The notes beneath the pieces are model-generated. The model was not told where the DNA came from. It saw nothing but the letters and a program-made list of their open reading frames with translations, and did no database searches. A stretch of 64,000 nucleotides of DNA, from positions 62,001 to 126,000 of the forward strand of contig NZ_BAXZ01000004.1 of assembly GCF_000684975.1 (NCBI RefSeq), in the 5' to 3' direction. Made by a program: the position numbers and the translations under genes. The DNA comes from Paraburkholderia acidipaludis NBRC 101816 (GTDB taxonomy: Bacteria; Pseudomonadota; Gammaproteobacteria; Burkholderiales; Burkholderiaceae). Shown one piece after another: positions 44,022-52,636 of this stretch (position 1 is the first letter of the stretch; every line of letters starts with the position of its first letter).

Positions 44022-44231
44022 CGACTTGTTCCCGCGTGCGTGTGATAGGAGAGAACGGTCGCGGCTGTCACACGAATGTCGCCGTGCCGTTTTTCAACGA
44101 GGCGGCTGAAGTTTAGTGCGCGGACGGCGGTATTGGGTTTCGCAAGCGATTACACGTGTAACGTGTTGTGACTGCCGATTCTTCGGATTGGCCCATTCAA
44201 TTCCCTGACTCATGAACCTGGCGGCACTCAA

Positions 44232-45137
44232 ATGACCGATTCTGCCGATATCCGTTTTCTCCTTGCCATCCAGCAGAACGGGAGTCTGATTGCCGCTGCG
44301 CGAAAGCTGGGCCTCACGCCCTCCGCGGTCACTCAGCGCCTGCAGCAACTCGAAAAGAAACTCGGTGCGAGGCTGATCGACAGAACCGCACGCAAGTTGA
44401 TCTTCACCGAGGAGGGTGCGCTGTTGTGCCAGCGCGGGGCGGAGCTGATCCAGCAATTCGACACGCTGCTGGAAGATCTGCGAATTCGCCAAGGCGGATT
44501 GGTCGGGACGTTGAAGGTCAATGCACCGCTCGGGTTCGGCCGCCGGTATCTCGCCCCGGTCATCGCCGATTTTCAGCAAGAGAACCCCGACGTCGACGTG
44601 GCGTTGACGCTATCCGACCAGCCATTGACCGAAGCGGCCGACCGTTTCGACGTCGTGGTGCACATCGGTGAACTGCGCGCATCCAATCTCGTCGGCCATG
44701 CCATTGCACCCAACGCGAGATTTGTCTGCGCCTCGGCGGCGTTCATCAAACGTTTTGGCAATCCGGACACGCCTGACGATCTCGCACGATTGCCGTGCAT
44801 CGTCCTTCGCGAGAACAATGAAGACGTATCGCTATGGCACTTCAGCAAAGGCAAGACCAGTCGCAGCGTCAGGGTCGCGTCGAAGCTCAGCTGTAACGAC
44901 GGCGATGTGATTCGCCGCTGGGCTTGCGAGGGACGAGGCATCATTCTGCGTTCCGAATGGGATGTTGCGGACGATATCCGGCAAGGAAAGCTGGTGCGTC
45001 TGCTGCCCGCATGGAAGGCGCCGGACGCGAACGTCATCGCCCTGACGCACAACCGCTCCGGCTTGCCGAGAAGAACCCGGGATTTCATGCAATACCTGCA
45101 GGCACGCTTCAGGCCGCTCCCGCCGTGGCGGGTTTGA
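44232..45137 (+). CDS. LysR-family transcriptional regulator
   Basis: A 301-residue LysR protein: winged helix at 6-65 (FLLAIQQNGSLIAAARKLGLTPSAVTQRLQQLEKKLG, within normal turns) and an effector domain starting GTLKVNAPLGFGRRYLAPVIADFQ. It reads in the same direction as the HAD/D-amino-acid operon that starts 172 bases later, and a T-N11-A palindrome lies between them, so it is the likely regulator of that operon. The 210 bases before it hold the ends of both flanking genes' control regions and nothing more. Confidence 0.88.
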   Translation: MTDSADIRFLLAIQQNGSLIAAARKLGLTPSAVTQRLQQLEKKLGARLIDRTARKLIFTEEGALLCQRGAELIQQFDTLLEDLRIRQGGLVGTLKVNAPLGFGRRYLAPVIADFQQENPDVDVALTLSDQPLTEAADRFDVVVHIGELRASNLVGHAIAPNARFVCASAAFIKRFGNPDTPDDLARLPCIVLRENNEDVSLWHFSKGKTSRSVRVASKLSCNDGDVIRRWACEGRGIILRSEWDVADDIRQGKLVRLLPAWKAPDANVIALTHNRSGLPRRTRDFMQYLQARFRPLPPWRV

Positions 45138-45230
45138 CGACGACGCTGTGCCTTGCAGCGGATCACGCTTCGGCTGCGGGGGATTACATGGCCGCATGAC
45201 ATACTCGATATTTAGTCAATCTGAACTATT

Positions 45231-45275
45231 GAGTTAATTCTCCTTAACTCATGGCGGGACGCCGAAACCTATAAT
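45231..45275 (+). promoter_or_regulatory. LysR-type operator and promoter of the HAD/D-amino-acid/RidA operon
   Basis: GAGTTAA-ttctcc-TTAACTC (45231-45237 with 45244-45250) is a perfect inverted repeat with the T-N11-A pattern used by LysR regulators. A consensus TATAAT follows at 45270-45275; the -35 region overlaps the palindrome edge and is poor, as expected for an activator-dependent promoter. Confidence 0.6.
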
Positions 45276-45309
45276 CGAGTCAACCTCTGGATTCCGACCG
45301 TCAAGGTGT

Positions 45310-45981
45310 ATGTCCATGGAAGACGCTTTGCTGCATCCCCGCTATCCGAAAGCCGTCCTGTTCGACCTGCTCACCGCATTGCTCGATTCCTGGACACTCT
45401 GGAACCGTTCCGCCGGATCGGAGGAGGCCGGCCGGGCCTGGCGTGCCGAGTACCTGCGCCTCACCTACGGCAGCGGGCAATACGTCGAATATGAAACGCT
45501 GGTAGGACAGGCGGCGCAACATGTCGGCCTTCCTGCGTCCGCGCCGCAAGCGCTCGAGGATAACTGGCTTGAGCTGGCTCCGTGGGGTGGCGCCGTAGCC
45601 GCGTTGCAGCAACTGCAGCCTCATTGCAAGCTTGCCGTCGTGACGAATTGCTCGAAGCGACTCGGCCGGCAAGCCGCAGCGATTCTGCCCATACGATGGG
45701 ATGCGGTCGTGACGGCGGAAGAAGCCGGCGCCTACAAACCCGATCCTCGTCCTTATCAGCTTGCGCTCGACGCACTCGACGTCGCGCCGCACGAAGCGGC
45801 GTTCGTGGCCGGCTCCAGTTACGACATGTTCGGTACGGCTGTCGTCGGATTGCGAACCTATTGGCACAACCGGGTCGGTTTGCCGCTCGTTTCCGGCGCG
45901 CGGGCGCCGGAAATCGAATCTTCGACACTCGACGCGCTCGTCCCATGGGCGAGCGGCTTCGAGCCAGCGACTCAACCCTGA
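45310..45981 (+). CDS. HAD-superfamily hydrolase (2-haloacid dehalogenase-like)
   Basis: A 223-residue HAD hydrolase. Motif I is AVLFDLLTALLD, with the nucleophile Asp but Thr shifted one place from the usual FDxxxTL pattern; motif II is VVTNCSKR, motif III the Lys in AYKPDPRPY, and motif IV GSSYDMFGT. This pattern resembles the 2-haloacid dehalogenase subgroup rather than DxDxT phosphatases. It is the first gene of a LysR-controlled set with a D-serine/D-threonine-type enzyme and RidA, so a role in D-amino-acid or hydroxyamino-acid use is plausible, though a phosphatase or housekeeping role cannot be excluded. Confidence 0.82.
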   Translation: MSMEDALLHPRYPKAVLFDLLTALLDSWTLWNRSAGSEEAGRAWRAEYLRLTYGSGQYVEYETLVGQAAQHVGLPASAPQALEDNWLELAPWGGAVAALQQLQPHCKLAVVTNCSKRLGRQAAAILPIRWDAVVTAEEAGAYKPDPRPYQLALDALDVAPHEAAFVAGSSYDMFGTAVVGLRTYWHNRVGLPLVSGARAPEIESSTLDALVPWASGFEPATQP

Positions 45982-45995
45982 TAGCCGATAACATC

Positions 45996-47138
45996 ATGAT
46001 GCTCGATTCACTCGATACGCCCGCGGCCATTATCGACGTCCGCCGGATGAACAAGAACATCGCCTTGATGCAGGCGAGGATGAACGCCCTGGGCGTGAAA
46101 TTCCGTCCACATGTGAAGACGTCGAAATGTCTCGACGTCGTGCGGGCGCAGCTATCGGCCGGCGCGCAAGGCATTACGGTTTCCACCCTGAAAGAAGCGG
46201 AAATCTTCTTCGCGGCGGGCATCACGGACATTCTCTACGCCGTCAGCATCGTTTCTTCCAAACTCTCCCGAGCCATGGCGCTCAGGAAGCAGGGGTGCGA
46301 TCTGAAGATCATCGTCGACAATGCCGGCGCCGCTGCGGGTATCGTGGCGTTCTGCCGCGACGTGAACGTGGGTGAACCGCCCGAAGTGTGGATCGAAGTC
46401 GATACCGACGGTCATCGCTCCGGCATCACGCCCGAAGACGATGCGTTGCTGGAAATCGGCCGTATTCTGCAGGCGGGCGGCGTCAAGATCGGCGGCGTCA
46501 TGACACACGCCGGCTCGAGCTACGAACTGAACACGCAGGAAGCCTTGGCGGCGCTCGCCGGGCAGGAACGTGCCGGCTGTGTGCGCGCAGCACAACGCCT
46601 GCGTGCTGCCGGCATTGCTTGCGAGAACGTCAGCGTCGGCTCGACGCCGACCGCGCTGGCCGCAAGCCGCCTGGATGGCGTCACCGAAGTCCGCGCCGGC
46701 GTTTACGCATTTTTCGATCTCGTGATGCATAACGTCGGGGTATGTGCGATCGATGATCTCGCGCTCAGCGTGCTCACCACCGTCATCGGCCATCAGCAGG
46801 ACAAGGGATGGATTATCGTGGACGCGGGCTGGATGGCGATGAGTCGCGATCGCGGCACGTCGAAGCAATCCCGCGATTTCGGCTACGGACTGCCCTGTAC
46901 ACTGGACGGCACCCCGCTCGACGGCTACCTGATGATGGGCGCTAACCAGGAGCACGGCATTCTGGCCCCTGCCGGTCACGCCCCTCACGAAGGCGACCTC
47001 GAAGCACGCTTTCCGGTTGGCACACGACTGCGCATCCTGCCGAATCACGCTTGTGCGACGGGTGCGCAATTTCCCGAATACCATGCCCTGGAACCGACCG
47101 GGGAACTTACTGTATGGAGACGCTTTCATGGCTGGTGA
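45996..47138 (+). CDS. DSD1-family PLP enzyme (D-serine dehydratase / D-threonine aldolase type)
   Basis: A 380-residue fold-type III PLP enzyme of the eukaryotic-type D-serine ammonia-lyase / D-threonine aldolase group. The PLP Lys41 is in FRPHVKTSKC. An alanine-racemase-like barrel follows (EVWIEVDTDGHRSGI; GGVMTHAGSSYEL; VSVGSTPTA), and the C-terminal ILPNHACAT supplies the metal-ligand His and Cys. The start is the ATG at 45996, 14 bases after the HAD stop; the frame extends far upstream but only as a shadow of the HAD gene. Products would be pyruvate plus ammonia (through 2-aminoacrylate) or glycine plus aldehyde. RidA overlaps its 3' end. Confidence 0.85.
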   Translation: MMLDSLDTPAAIIDVRRMNKNIALMQARMNALGVKFRPHVKTSKCLDVVRAQLSAGAQGITVSTLKEAEIFFAAGITDILYAVSIVSSKLSRAMALRKQGCDLKIIVDNAGAAAGIVAFCRDVNVGEPPEVWIEVDTDGHRSGITPEDDALLEIGRILQAGGVKIGGVMTHAGSSYELNTQEALAALAGQERAGCVRAAQRLRAAGIACENVSVGSTPTALAASRLDGVTEVRAGVYAFFDLVMHNVGVCAIDDLALSVLTTVIGHQQDKGWIIVDAGWMAMSRDRGTSKQSRDFGYGLPCTLDGTPLDGYLMMGANQEHGILAPAGHAPHEGDLEARFPVGTRLRILPNHACATGAQFPEYHALEPTGELTVWRRFHGW

Positions 47139-47529
47139 AAATCGTTCGCAGGAGCCCGTGCATCCCGCTACCCCTGGGCTTGCAACGCCTGGCGGCCACT
47201 ATAGCCACGTGACGGTCGCAAACGGCTTGGTTTTCGTTTCGGGCCAACTGCCCATTACCGTCGCCGGAACGCGGCTGATCGACAGTCCCTTCGCCGGGCA
47301 GGTTCAACAGGTACTCGACAACGTGGAACAAGCGCTGCTCGCCGCAGGCAGTTCCATCGACCGGCTGGTGCAGGTTCGCGTCTACGTCGACGACATCGCC
47401 AACTGGCCTGAATTCAATCGCATATATACCGATTGGGCCGGCGAGGCACGTCCTTCCCGAGCCGTCGTTCCAACGGGTCCGCTGCATTTCGGTCTGAAGG
47501 TCGAGGTAGAGGCGGTGGCGGTTTTATAA
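47128..47529 (+). CDS. RidA-family enamine/imine deaminase
   Basis: A 133-residue RidA (YjgF/YER057c) protein. It has the N-terminal NGLVFVSGQLP, the QVQQVLDNVEQALLAAGSSIDRLVQVRVYV helix-strand block (interrupted normally) and the C-terminal PSRAVVPTGPL...VEVEAVAVL with the active-site Arg and Glu. RidA hydrolyses 2-aminoacrylate and related imines made by PLP dehydratases. It starts at 47128 behind GGAG, overlapping the DSD1-type gene by 11 bases; that coupling supports a dehydratase reaction upstream, with RidA clearing the reactive intermediate. Confidence 0.88.
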   Translation: MAGENRSQEPVHPATPGLATPGGHYSHVTVANGLVFVSGQLPITVAGTRLIDSPFAGQVQQVLDNVEQALLAAGSSIDRLVQVRVYVDDIANWPEFNRIYTDWAGEARPSRAVVPTGPLHFGLKVEVEAVAVL

Positions 47530-47596
47530 ATGCGCTGTGAAAATCGCCTCGCAGTCCTTGGTAACTGATTGATCAAGCATCCCAGGAGTCTTTCCG

Positions 47597-48523
47597 ATGG
47601 AGCTTCGGCAGTTGCAGTATTTCCTCAAGATCGCGGAAGCCGGCACGCTGTCGCGGGCGGCGATCCTGCTCTCGATCGGCCAGCCGGTTCTGACCCGGCA
47701 GATCAAGGCGCTCGAAGAGGAGATGGGCACGCCGCTGCTGCATCGCACCGGGCGCGGCGTCACGTTGACCGAAGCGGGGCGCATTCTGGAGCAGCAGGCG
47801 CGCCGCGTTGTCGACACGCTCCACGACACGGAAGTCGAGATCAGGATGCTGCGCGTGTCGCCGGCCGGGCGCGTGGTGATCGGCATGCCGCCTTCGGTGG
47901 CCGCCGTGCTGACCACGCCGCTTGTCCAGCAGTTCCGGCATGAACTGCCGGACGCCGCGCTTGGCGTCGTCGAGGGCTTTAGCGGCCATGTGCTCGACTG
48001 GCTGATGACCGGCGCGATCGACGTGGCCATCCTGTACAACGCGCCCCGGCTGCGCGCGCTGGCTACCGATCCGCTGCTTACCGACGAAATCTTCCTGCTG
48101 GGTCCGGCATCGGATCCCGCCGGGGTGGGCGACGGCGCGGTGGCCGCGAAACGTCTTGCCGACCTGCCGATGATCCTGCCGAGCCGTCCGCATAGTTTGC
48201 GCGTGATGCTCGACCGCGTGCTCGCGAAGGCCGACCTCGCGGCCAACCCCAAGCTCGAAATCAACGCGATGCCTTCCACGCTGCATCTGGTCGAGGCGGG
48301 GTTTGGCTATACGATTCTTTCGTATTCGTGTGTGCATCAGCTCGTGGTGGACGGGCGCATTCGCTGCTGGCGAATCGTGCAGCCCACGATGACGCGCTCG
48401 CTCGTGATGGCGACTTCCACGCAGCGGCCAGTGACGCGCGTGGCGCGCATGCTGATGCGCATGGCGCACCGGCAGATCGAGCGGCTGATCGACGACGGTC
48501 ATTGGTCGCCGACCGGAATCTGA
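47597..48523 (+). CDS. LysR-family transcriptional regulator
   Basis: A 308-residue LysR protein with N-terminal winged helix (MELRQLQYFLKIAEAGTLSR; GQPVLTRQIKALEEEMG) and effector-binding domain (GRVVIGMPPSVAAVLTTPL). It resembles the Nac/CysB-like group used with carboxylic-acid catabolism. It follows ridA by 67 bases but its stop meets the stop of the opposing catabolic operon (2-base gap), so which operon it controls is undecided; its own promoter is not clear. Confidence 0.87.
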   Translation: MELRQLQYFLKIAEAGTLSRAAILLSIGQPVLTRQIKALEEEMGTPLLHRTGRGVTLTEAGRILEQQARRVVDTLHDTEVEIRMLRVSPAGRVVIGMPPSVAAVLTTPLVQQFRHELPDAALGVVEGFSGHVLDWLMTGAIDVAILYNAPRLRALATDPLLTDEIFLLGPASDPAGVGDGAVAAKRLADLPMILPSRPHSLRVMLDRVLAKADLAANPKLEINAMPSTLHLVEAGFGYTILSYSCVHQLVVDGRIRCWRIVQPTMTRSLVMATSTQRPVTRVARMLMRMAHRQIERLIDDGHWSPTGI

Positions 48524-48525
48524 GT

Positions 48526-49335
48526 TCAGCTAACCGGGTCGACGTCGAGCCGCACGATCCAGCCTTCGGTGCCCGGCCGCGCGGCCGGGTAGCGCTGAAG
48601 CACCAGCGGATCGTGCCCCGGCACGATATGCGCCGGCGAACTGGCCAGGCGGCGCAGCGTCGCATAGCCTTCGAGCAGTGCGTCGATCTGGTAGACGATC
48701 GGAAACACGCGCCCTTCGTCCATGTGCGCATAGAAATGGCTCGCGTCGGAAGCGAGCACGACCCAGCCGCGCTCCGTGAAGACGCGCACGACCTGCAGCC
48801 CGCGCGTATGCCCGCCGATATGGTGCACCTCGACGCCGGGCGCGACTTCGCCGGCTCCATCGTGGAACTGCACGCGATCGGCAAATACGCGCTGAACCAT
48901 CCGGGCGACATCGTCGGCCTCGTACGCGCCGCGCAGCATACGGTGGCACATGCAGCGGCCGGTCGCGAACGCCATTTCGCTATCCTGAAGATGAAAGCGC
49001 GCGTGCGGCAATAGTGCGTGGTTGCCCGCGTGGTCGTAGTGCATATGCGTGATGATCACATCGCGCACGGTATCCGGCGCGATGTCGAGCGCAAGCAGTC
49101 CTGCTTCGACCGGATGCAGCATCTCGCGACCGCGCCGCGCGCCGACGTCGCGGTCGAACCCGGTATCGACGACAAGCGTGCGCCCGCCGCCGACAATCGC
49201 CCACACGTAGTAGGCGAGCGGCATGTCGGTGTCGTGCTCGTCGCCGCCGATGAAGTTGTCCGGCGAGCGCCGTTCGAGCGACGCATACCGGATCGCATAG
49301 ACGCGGTAAGCGGAGGGGGGCATCGTGCGTTCCAT
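48526..49335 (-). CDS. Metallo-beta-lactamase-fold hydrolase, N-acyl-homoserine lactonase family
   Basis: A 269-residue zinc hydrolase. The metal motif HxHxDH is THMHYDHAGNH (His97, His99, Asp101, His102); later ligands lie in VHHIGGHTRG, LASDASHFY and PGHDPLVLQRYP. The order matches the AHL-lactonase (AiiA-like) group, which includes quorum-quenching enzymes but also lactonases of catabolism. Being last in an operon with a PrpD-like and a carboxymuconolactone-decarboxylase-like gene favours a catabolic lactone. The ATG at 49335 is 20 bases after the previous stop; ATG at 49323 is an alternative start. Confidence 0.82.
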   Translation of the reverse strand: MERTMPPSAYRVYAIRYASLERRSPDNFIGGDEHDTDMPLAYYVWAIVGGGRTLVVDTGFDRDVGARRGREMLHPVEAGLLALDIAPDTVRDVIITHMHYDHAGNHALLPHARFHLQDSEMAFATGRCMCHRMLRGAYEADDVARMVQRVFADRVQFHDGAGEVAPGVEVHHIGGHTRGLQVVRVFTERGWVVLASDASHFYAHMDEGRVFPIVYQIDALLEGYATLRRLASSPAHIVPGHDPLVLQRYPAARPGTEGWIVRLDVDPVS

Positions 49336-49355
49336 CGGCGGTCTGTTGGCAGGGC

Positions 49356-49772
49356 TCAGGCGCTGGCCGCCTGTTCCGCGAACACTTCACGCGCGAGCCG
49401 GAACGAATCGACACCGGCCGGCACGCCGCAGTAGATCGCCACCTGCAAAAACACCTCGCGAATTTCTTCGCGTGTGACGCCGTTGCGCAGCGCGCCCGCA
49501 ATATGCATCTTCAGTTCGTGCGGCCGGTTCAGCGCGCTGATCATCGCGAGATTCAACAGGCTGCGCACCTTGCGCGGAATGTCGTCGCGTCCCCATACGC
49601 CGCCCCAGCAGTACTCCGTGGTCAGGCGCTGCATGGGCATGTTGAAGTCGTCGGCAGAGCTCATCGACTTTTCGACGTAGGCGTTGCCGAGAATCGCCTT
49701 GCGGATTTCCATGCCGCGCTCGAACAGTGCGTCGTCGCCGGAAAATTCGGCGTGGGTATTGCGTGCGTTCAT
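49356..49772 (-). CDS. Carboxymuconolactone decarboxylase family protein
   Basis: A 138-residue all-helical protein of the 4-carboxymuconolactone decarboxylase family. Landmarks are TEYCWGGVWGRDDIPRKVRSLLNLAMI, LKMHIAGALRNGVTREEIREVFLQ and AIYCGVPAGVDSFRLA. It lacks the CxxC/H pair of AhpD peroxidases, so a lyase/decarboxylase role is likelier. The ATG at 49772 (MNARNTHAEF) was chosen; the longer frame extends into the MFS gene's 3' part. It lies between the MFS transporter and the lactonase gene in the same operon; a lactone ring could be decarboxylated here and opened by the neighbour. Confidence 0.83.
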   Translation of the reverse strand: MNARNTHAEFSGDDALFERGMEIRKAILGNAYVEKSMSSADDFNMPMQRLTTEYCWGGVWGRDDIPRKVRSLLNLAMISALNRPHELKMHIAGALRNGVTREEIREVFLQVAIYCGVPAGVDSFRLAREVFAEQAASA

Positions 49773-49827
49773 GCTGTTTCGCTCCGTGAAAGTGAGTGAG
49801 TGTTCTGTAAAGCCAGGGATGGCGGCG

Positions 49828-51219
49828 CTAACGGGTGGCCCGAACTGCCGGAGGGATCGATTCCGCGGGTACGTCGCCGGATACCGGCATTTCGGCGTGC
49901 ACTTCTTCGAGCGAGCGCAGCCGTGTTTCCACGCCCAGCACGAGCAGTACGACGGCAAGCAGTACGAACATGCCGGCCATGAAGCACACCACGCCGAACA
50001 GGCCCGCTATCGAGAAGACCGCCACCACCGCATAGGGAACGCCGACGTTGGCGAGCCGCCCGAGCGCGTTGCACAACCCCATGCCGCGCAGGCGCAGCCG
50101 CGTCGGAAACAGTTCGGGCGTGTAGGTCGCGAGGCCCAGCGCCGAGAGCACGTAGATGCAGACCGTGACGGCGAAGCCGAACGCGGCGATCGTCGCCATG
50201 CTGGTCGCGAACGGATACACGATGCCGAATACCGCGCCGAGCACGGAAAACAGCACGAGGCCCCATTTGCGGCCCAACCGGTCGGCAATGGCGAACGAAA
50301 TGAGCGAACCGACCGGGCCGCCGGCGAACATCACGGACGTCATCAGCAGCGAATGCGAAATGTCGAAGCCGCGCTTCACGAGCAGCGTCGGCACCCACGA
50401 GACGAACGCGTACATCACCGAAAAGCCGATCACGACGACCGCGATGCCGACAATCGTGCGGCTCAACTGGCCGCGCGCGAACAGTTCGCCGAGCTGGCCG
50501 CGGTCGGGACTGGCCTGCGGGATCAGCGCCGGATCGCCGGCACGCGCGCTGCGGCTTTCGATGTCGCGCACGATCGCATCGGCCTCCTCGGTGCGCCCGA
50601 CCGAAGCCAGCCAGCGCGGCGACTCCGGCAGCGCTTTGCGCAGATACCAGACGACGAGCGCGCCGACGCCTGGGATCACGAACATCCAGCGCCAGCCGAA
50701 ATGCGGGATCACCACGTAGCTCGCCATGGCCGAGAGGAATAGCGAGAGGTTCGTGATCAGGTTCAGGATCGCGGCATAGCGCCCGCGCGAATGGGCGGGA
50801 ATGAACTCGATCAGCGTGCTGTAGCCCACCACGATTTCGGCGCCCAGTCCCAGCCCCATCACGAAGCGGAAGAACACGAGCCAGCCCATCGAAGGGGAAA
50901 GGGCCGCCGCGATCGAGCCGACGCCGAACACCATCAGATTGAACTGGTAGGAAAACCGGCGGCCGAAGCGGTCGCCGAGTATGCCCGCCATCCACGCGCC
51001 GATCGTCAGGCCGACAAACCCCATCGAAATGAAGAGCGCATTGAGATGGATGTCCGAAATGCCCGCGTTGACGAGCGCCCCCAGTACGCCGCCGGACAGA
51101 TAGTTGTCGAACGCGTCGAAGAACATGCCGCCCGCGATCAGCGCCAGCAGATGCCGGTGGAAAGGCCCGATCGCGAGCGCATCCAGCCGCTGCCCGACGC
51201 CAGGTTGCCTCGTGTACAT
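49828..51219 (-). CDS. MFS transporter, aromatic/carboxylic acid:proton symporter type
   Basis: A 463-residue, 12-helix major facilitator. The first inter-repeat motif is GAWMAGILGDRFGRR, helix 1 carries AGGMFFDAFDNYLSGG with the Asp pair common in acid:H+ symporters, the mid loop has PESPRWLASVGR, and the second half has RLGRKWGLVLF and TPELFPTRLRLRGMGL. It imports an organic acid, matching the catabolic genes on both sides. Gaps of 49 and 55 bases to its neighbours suggest a single transcript. Confidence 0.85.
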   Translation of the reverse strand: MYTRQPGVGQRLDALAIGPFHRHLLALIAGGMFFDAFDNYLSGGVLGALVNAGISDIHLNALFISMGFVGLTIGAWMAGILGDRFGRRFSYQFNLMVFGVGSIAAALSPSMGWLVFFRFVMGLGLGAEIVVGYSTLIEFIPAHSRGRYAAILNLITNLSLFLSAMASYVVIPHFGWRWMFVIPGVGALVVWYLRKALPESPRWLASVGRTEEADAIVRDIESRSARAGDPALIPQASPDRGQLGELFARGQLSRTIVGIAVVVIGFSVMYAFVSWVPTLLVKRGFDISHSLLMTSVMFAGGPVGSLISFAIADRLGRKWGLVLFSVLGAVFGIVYPFATSMATIAAFGFAVTVCIYVLSALGLATYTPELFPTRLRLRGMGLCNALGRLANVGVPYAVVAVFSIAGLFGVVCFMAGMFVLLAVVLLVLGVETRLRSLEEVHAEMPVSGDVPAESIPPAVRATR

Positions 51220-51268
51220 GATGTCTCCTTGATATGAATAGTTATGCAGGCGCCAGCGTGCCCCGCAT

Positions 51269-52636
51269 TCAATGGGGCGGCACGGTCAGACGGATCAGCT
51301 CGCGCACGTCGGCCAGCCGGTCGATCTGCCAGCAATGCTCGATGACGCGGCCGGCGACGTCGCGGGTGATCACGCGGGTCTGGTCGTAGAACTTGGCTTC
51401 GAGATCCGCATTGCTCATCGGGCGCGCCAGATTGCCGATCGACTGCGCGAGCGTCTTGTGCAGCACGCGGCCGTCCGTCAATTGCACCTCGACTTCGACG
51501 GCGTCCTCGCTTACGCGCGCGTCGGCGGTGGCTTCGGTCAGATTGCGCAGCCGCATGAGCACCGGGTCGGTCGCAACGTTGTCGGCGAATTCGTCGAGCC
51601 CTGCCTTGCCGCGTGCAAGGCCGATGGCGGCCGCGTGATAGATCGAGAACTTGCCTTCGAGCCCGCAGGTGATGTGCTGCTTGTTGCACAGATCCTTCAC
51701 GAGCGGCGCGACGCGCAGCCGGATCGCGGCGATCTCGTCGGCTTTCAGCGCATGCTCGCGATGCAGTTGAATGCACGCGTCGATGGTCGGATGGATCACG
51801 ATGCCGCAAGGGAACGGCTTATAGGCGTTGTACGAAAGATCGAACTCCGTACCGAAACCGTCGGTCACTTTGGCGAGGTCGTAGGCGCTGGCCTCGACCG
51901 CCGCGAAACCGCGCGGCCCTTCCAGCCCGTGCAGGCCCGCCGTGAAGTCGCGCTGCGCGAGCAGCGCCGCCATATAGCCGCTCTGCGCCGCGCGGCCGGG
52001 ATGGAACGACTTCGCCATGGACCCGAACATCTCGCGTAGTCCTGAAGACTGGGTGGCCGCGAGGCCGATCGCATGGATCATCTGCGGCTTCGAGAGTCCG
52101 AGCAGACGCCCGATCGCCACCGCCGCGCCGAATACGCCGATCGAGCCCGTGCTATGCCAGCCGGCTTCGTAATGCGCCGGGTACGTCGCATTGCCGATGC
52201 GCGAGCTGACTTCGAAGCCAAGAACGAACGCATGTAGAAAGTCGCGTCCGCTCACCGGGTTCACGCTCGCATAGGCGAACAGCGCGGACGCCACCGGCGA
52301 ACTGTTGTGAATGTAGTTGCGCGGCGTCGTATCGTCGTAGTCGTGTACATGAGTGCTGATGCCGTTCAGCAGGGAAGCGAACAGCGGATCGAAGCGCTCG
52401 GTGCGGCCGGGCACGCTGGCCGTGGGCGCCCCCGCATAGGTGCCCAATGCGCCGATGGCGATGTCCATGGCCGGATGCGTGCAGCCACCCAGCGCGCAGC
52501 CGGTGATATTGAGCAGGGCGCGCTTCGCTTCCGCGACCGTGGCCGCGGGAAGCGCGTCGGGGGTACTGTCGACCACGCAGGCCGCCAGTTGCGCGGTCAC
52601 GTCGCGGGCGACGGCAGGCTGGGTCCTCGCATTCAT
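51269..52636 (-). CDS. MmgE/PrpD family protein
   Basis: A 455-residue member of the MmgE/PrpD family, which includes 2-methylcitrate dehydratase, cis-aconitate decarboxylase and iminodisuccinate epimerase. Landmarks: DSTPDALPAATVAEAKRALLNITGC-type N terminus, HVHDYDDT, GWHSTGSIGVFGAA, KSFHPGRAAQSGYMAALLA, and KPFPCGIVIHPTIDA. It starts with ATG at 52636 in an ATGA overlap with the dehydrogenase gene. No prpB/prpC genes are present, so it is not a methylcitrate-cycle enzyme by context. A hydro-lyase, decarboxylase or epimerase step on a di- or tricarboxylate is expected. Confidence 0.85.
   Translation of the reverse strand: MNARTQPAVARDVTAQLAACVVDSTPDALPAATVAEAKRALLNITGCALGGCTHPAMDIAIGALGTYAGAPTASVPGRTERFDPLFASLLNGISTHVHDYDDTTPRNYIHNSSPVASALFAYASVNPVSGRDFLHAFVLGFEVSSRIGNATYPAHYEAGWHSTGSIGVFGAAVAIGRLLGLSKPQMIHAIGLAATQSSGLREMFGSMAKSFHPGRAAQSGYMAALLAQRDFTAGLHGLEGPRGFAAVEASAYDLAKVTDGFGTEFDLSYNAYKPFPCGIVIHPTIDACIQLHREHALKADEIAAIRLRVAPLVKDLCNKQHITCGLEGKFSIYHAAAIGLARGKAGLDEFADNVATDPVLMRLRNLTEATADARVSEDAVEVEVQLTDGRVLHKTLAQSIGNLARPMSNADLEAKFYDQTRVITRDVAGRVIEHCWQIDRLADVRELIRLTVPPH

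Noticed and set aside
38634..45230. A complete integrated island with attachment sites
   Set aside because: No integrase, no second copy of the selC 3' end and no transposase were found.
48526..49335. Calling this gene a quorum-quenching AHL lactonase outright
   Set aside because: The family also includes other lactonases and the operon context is catabolic.
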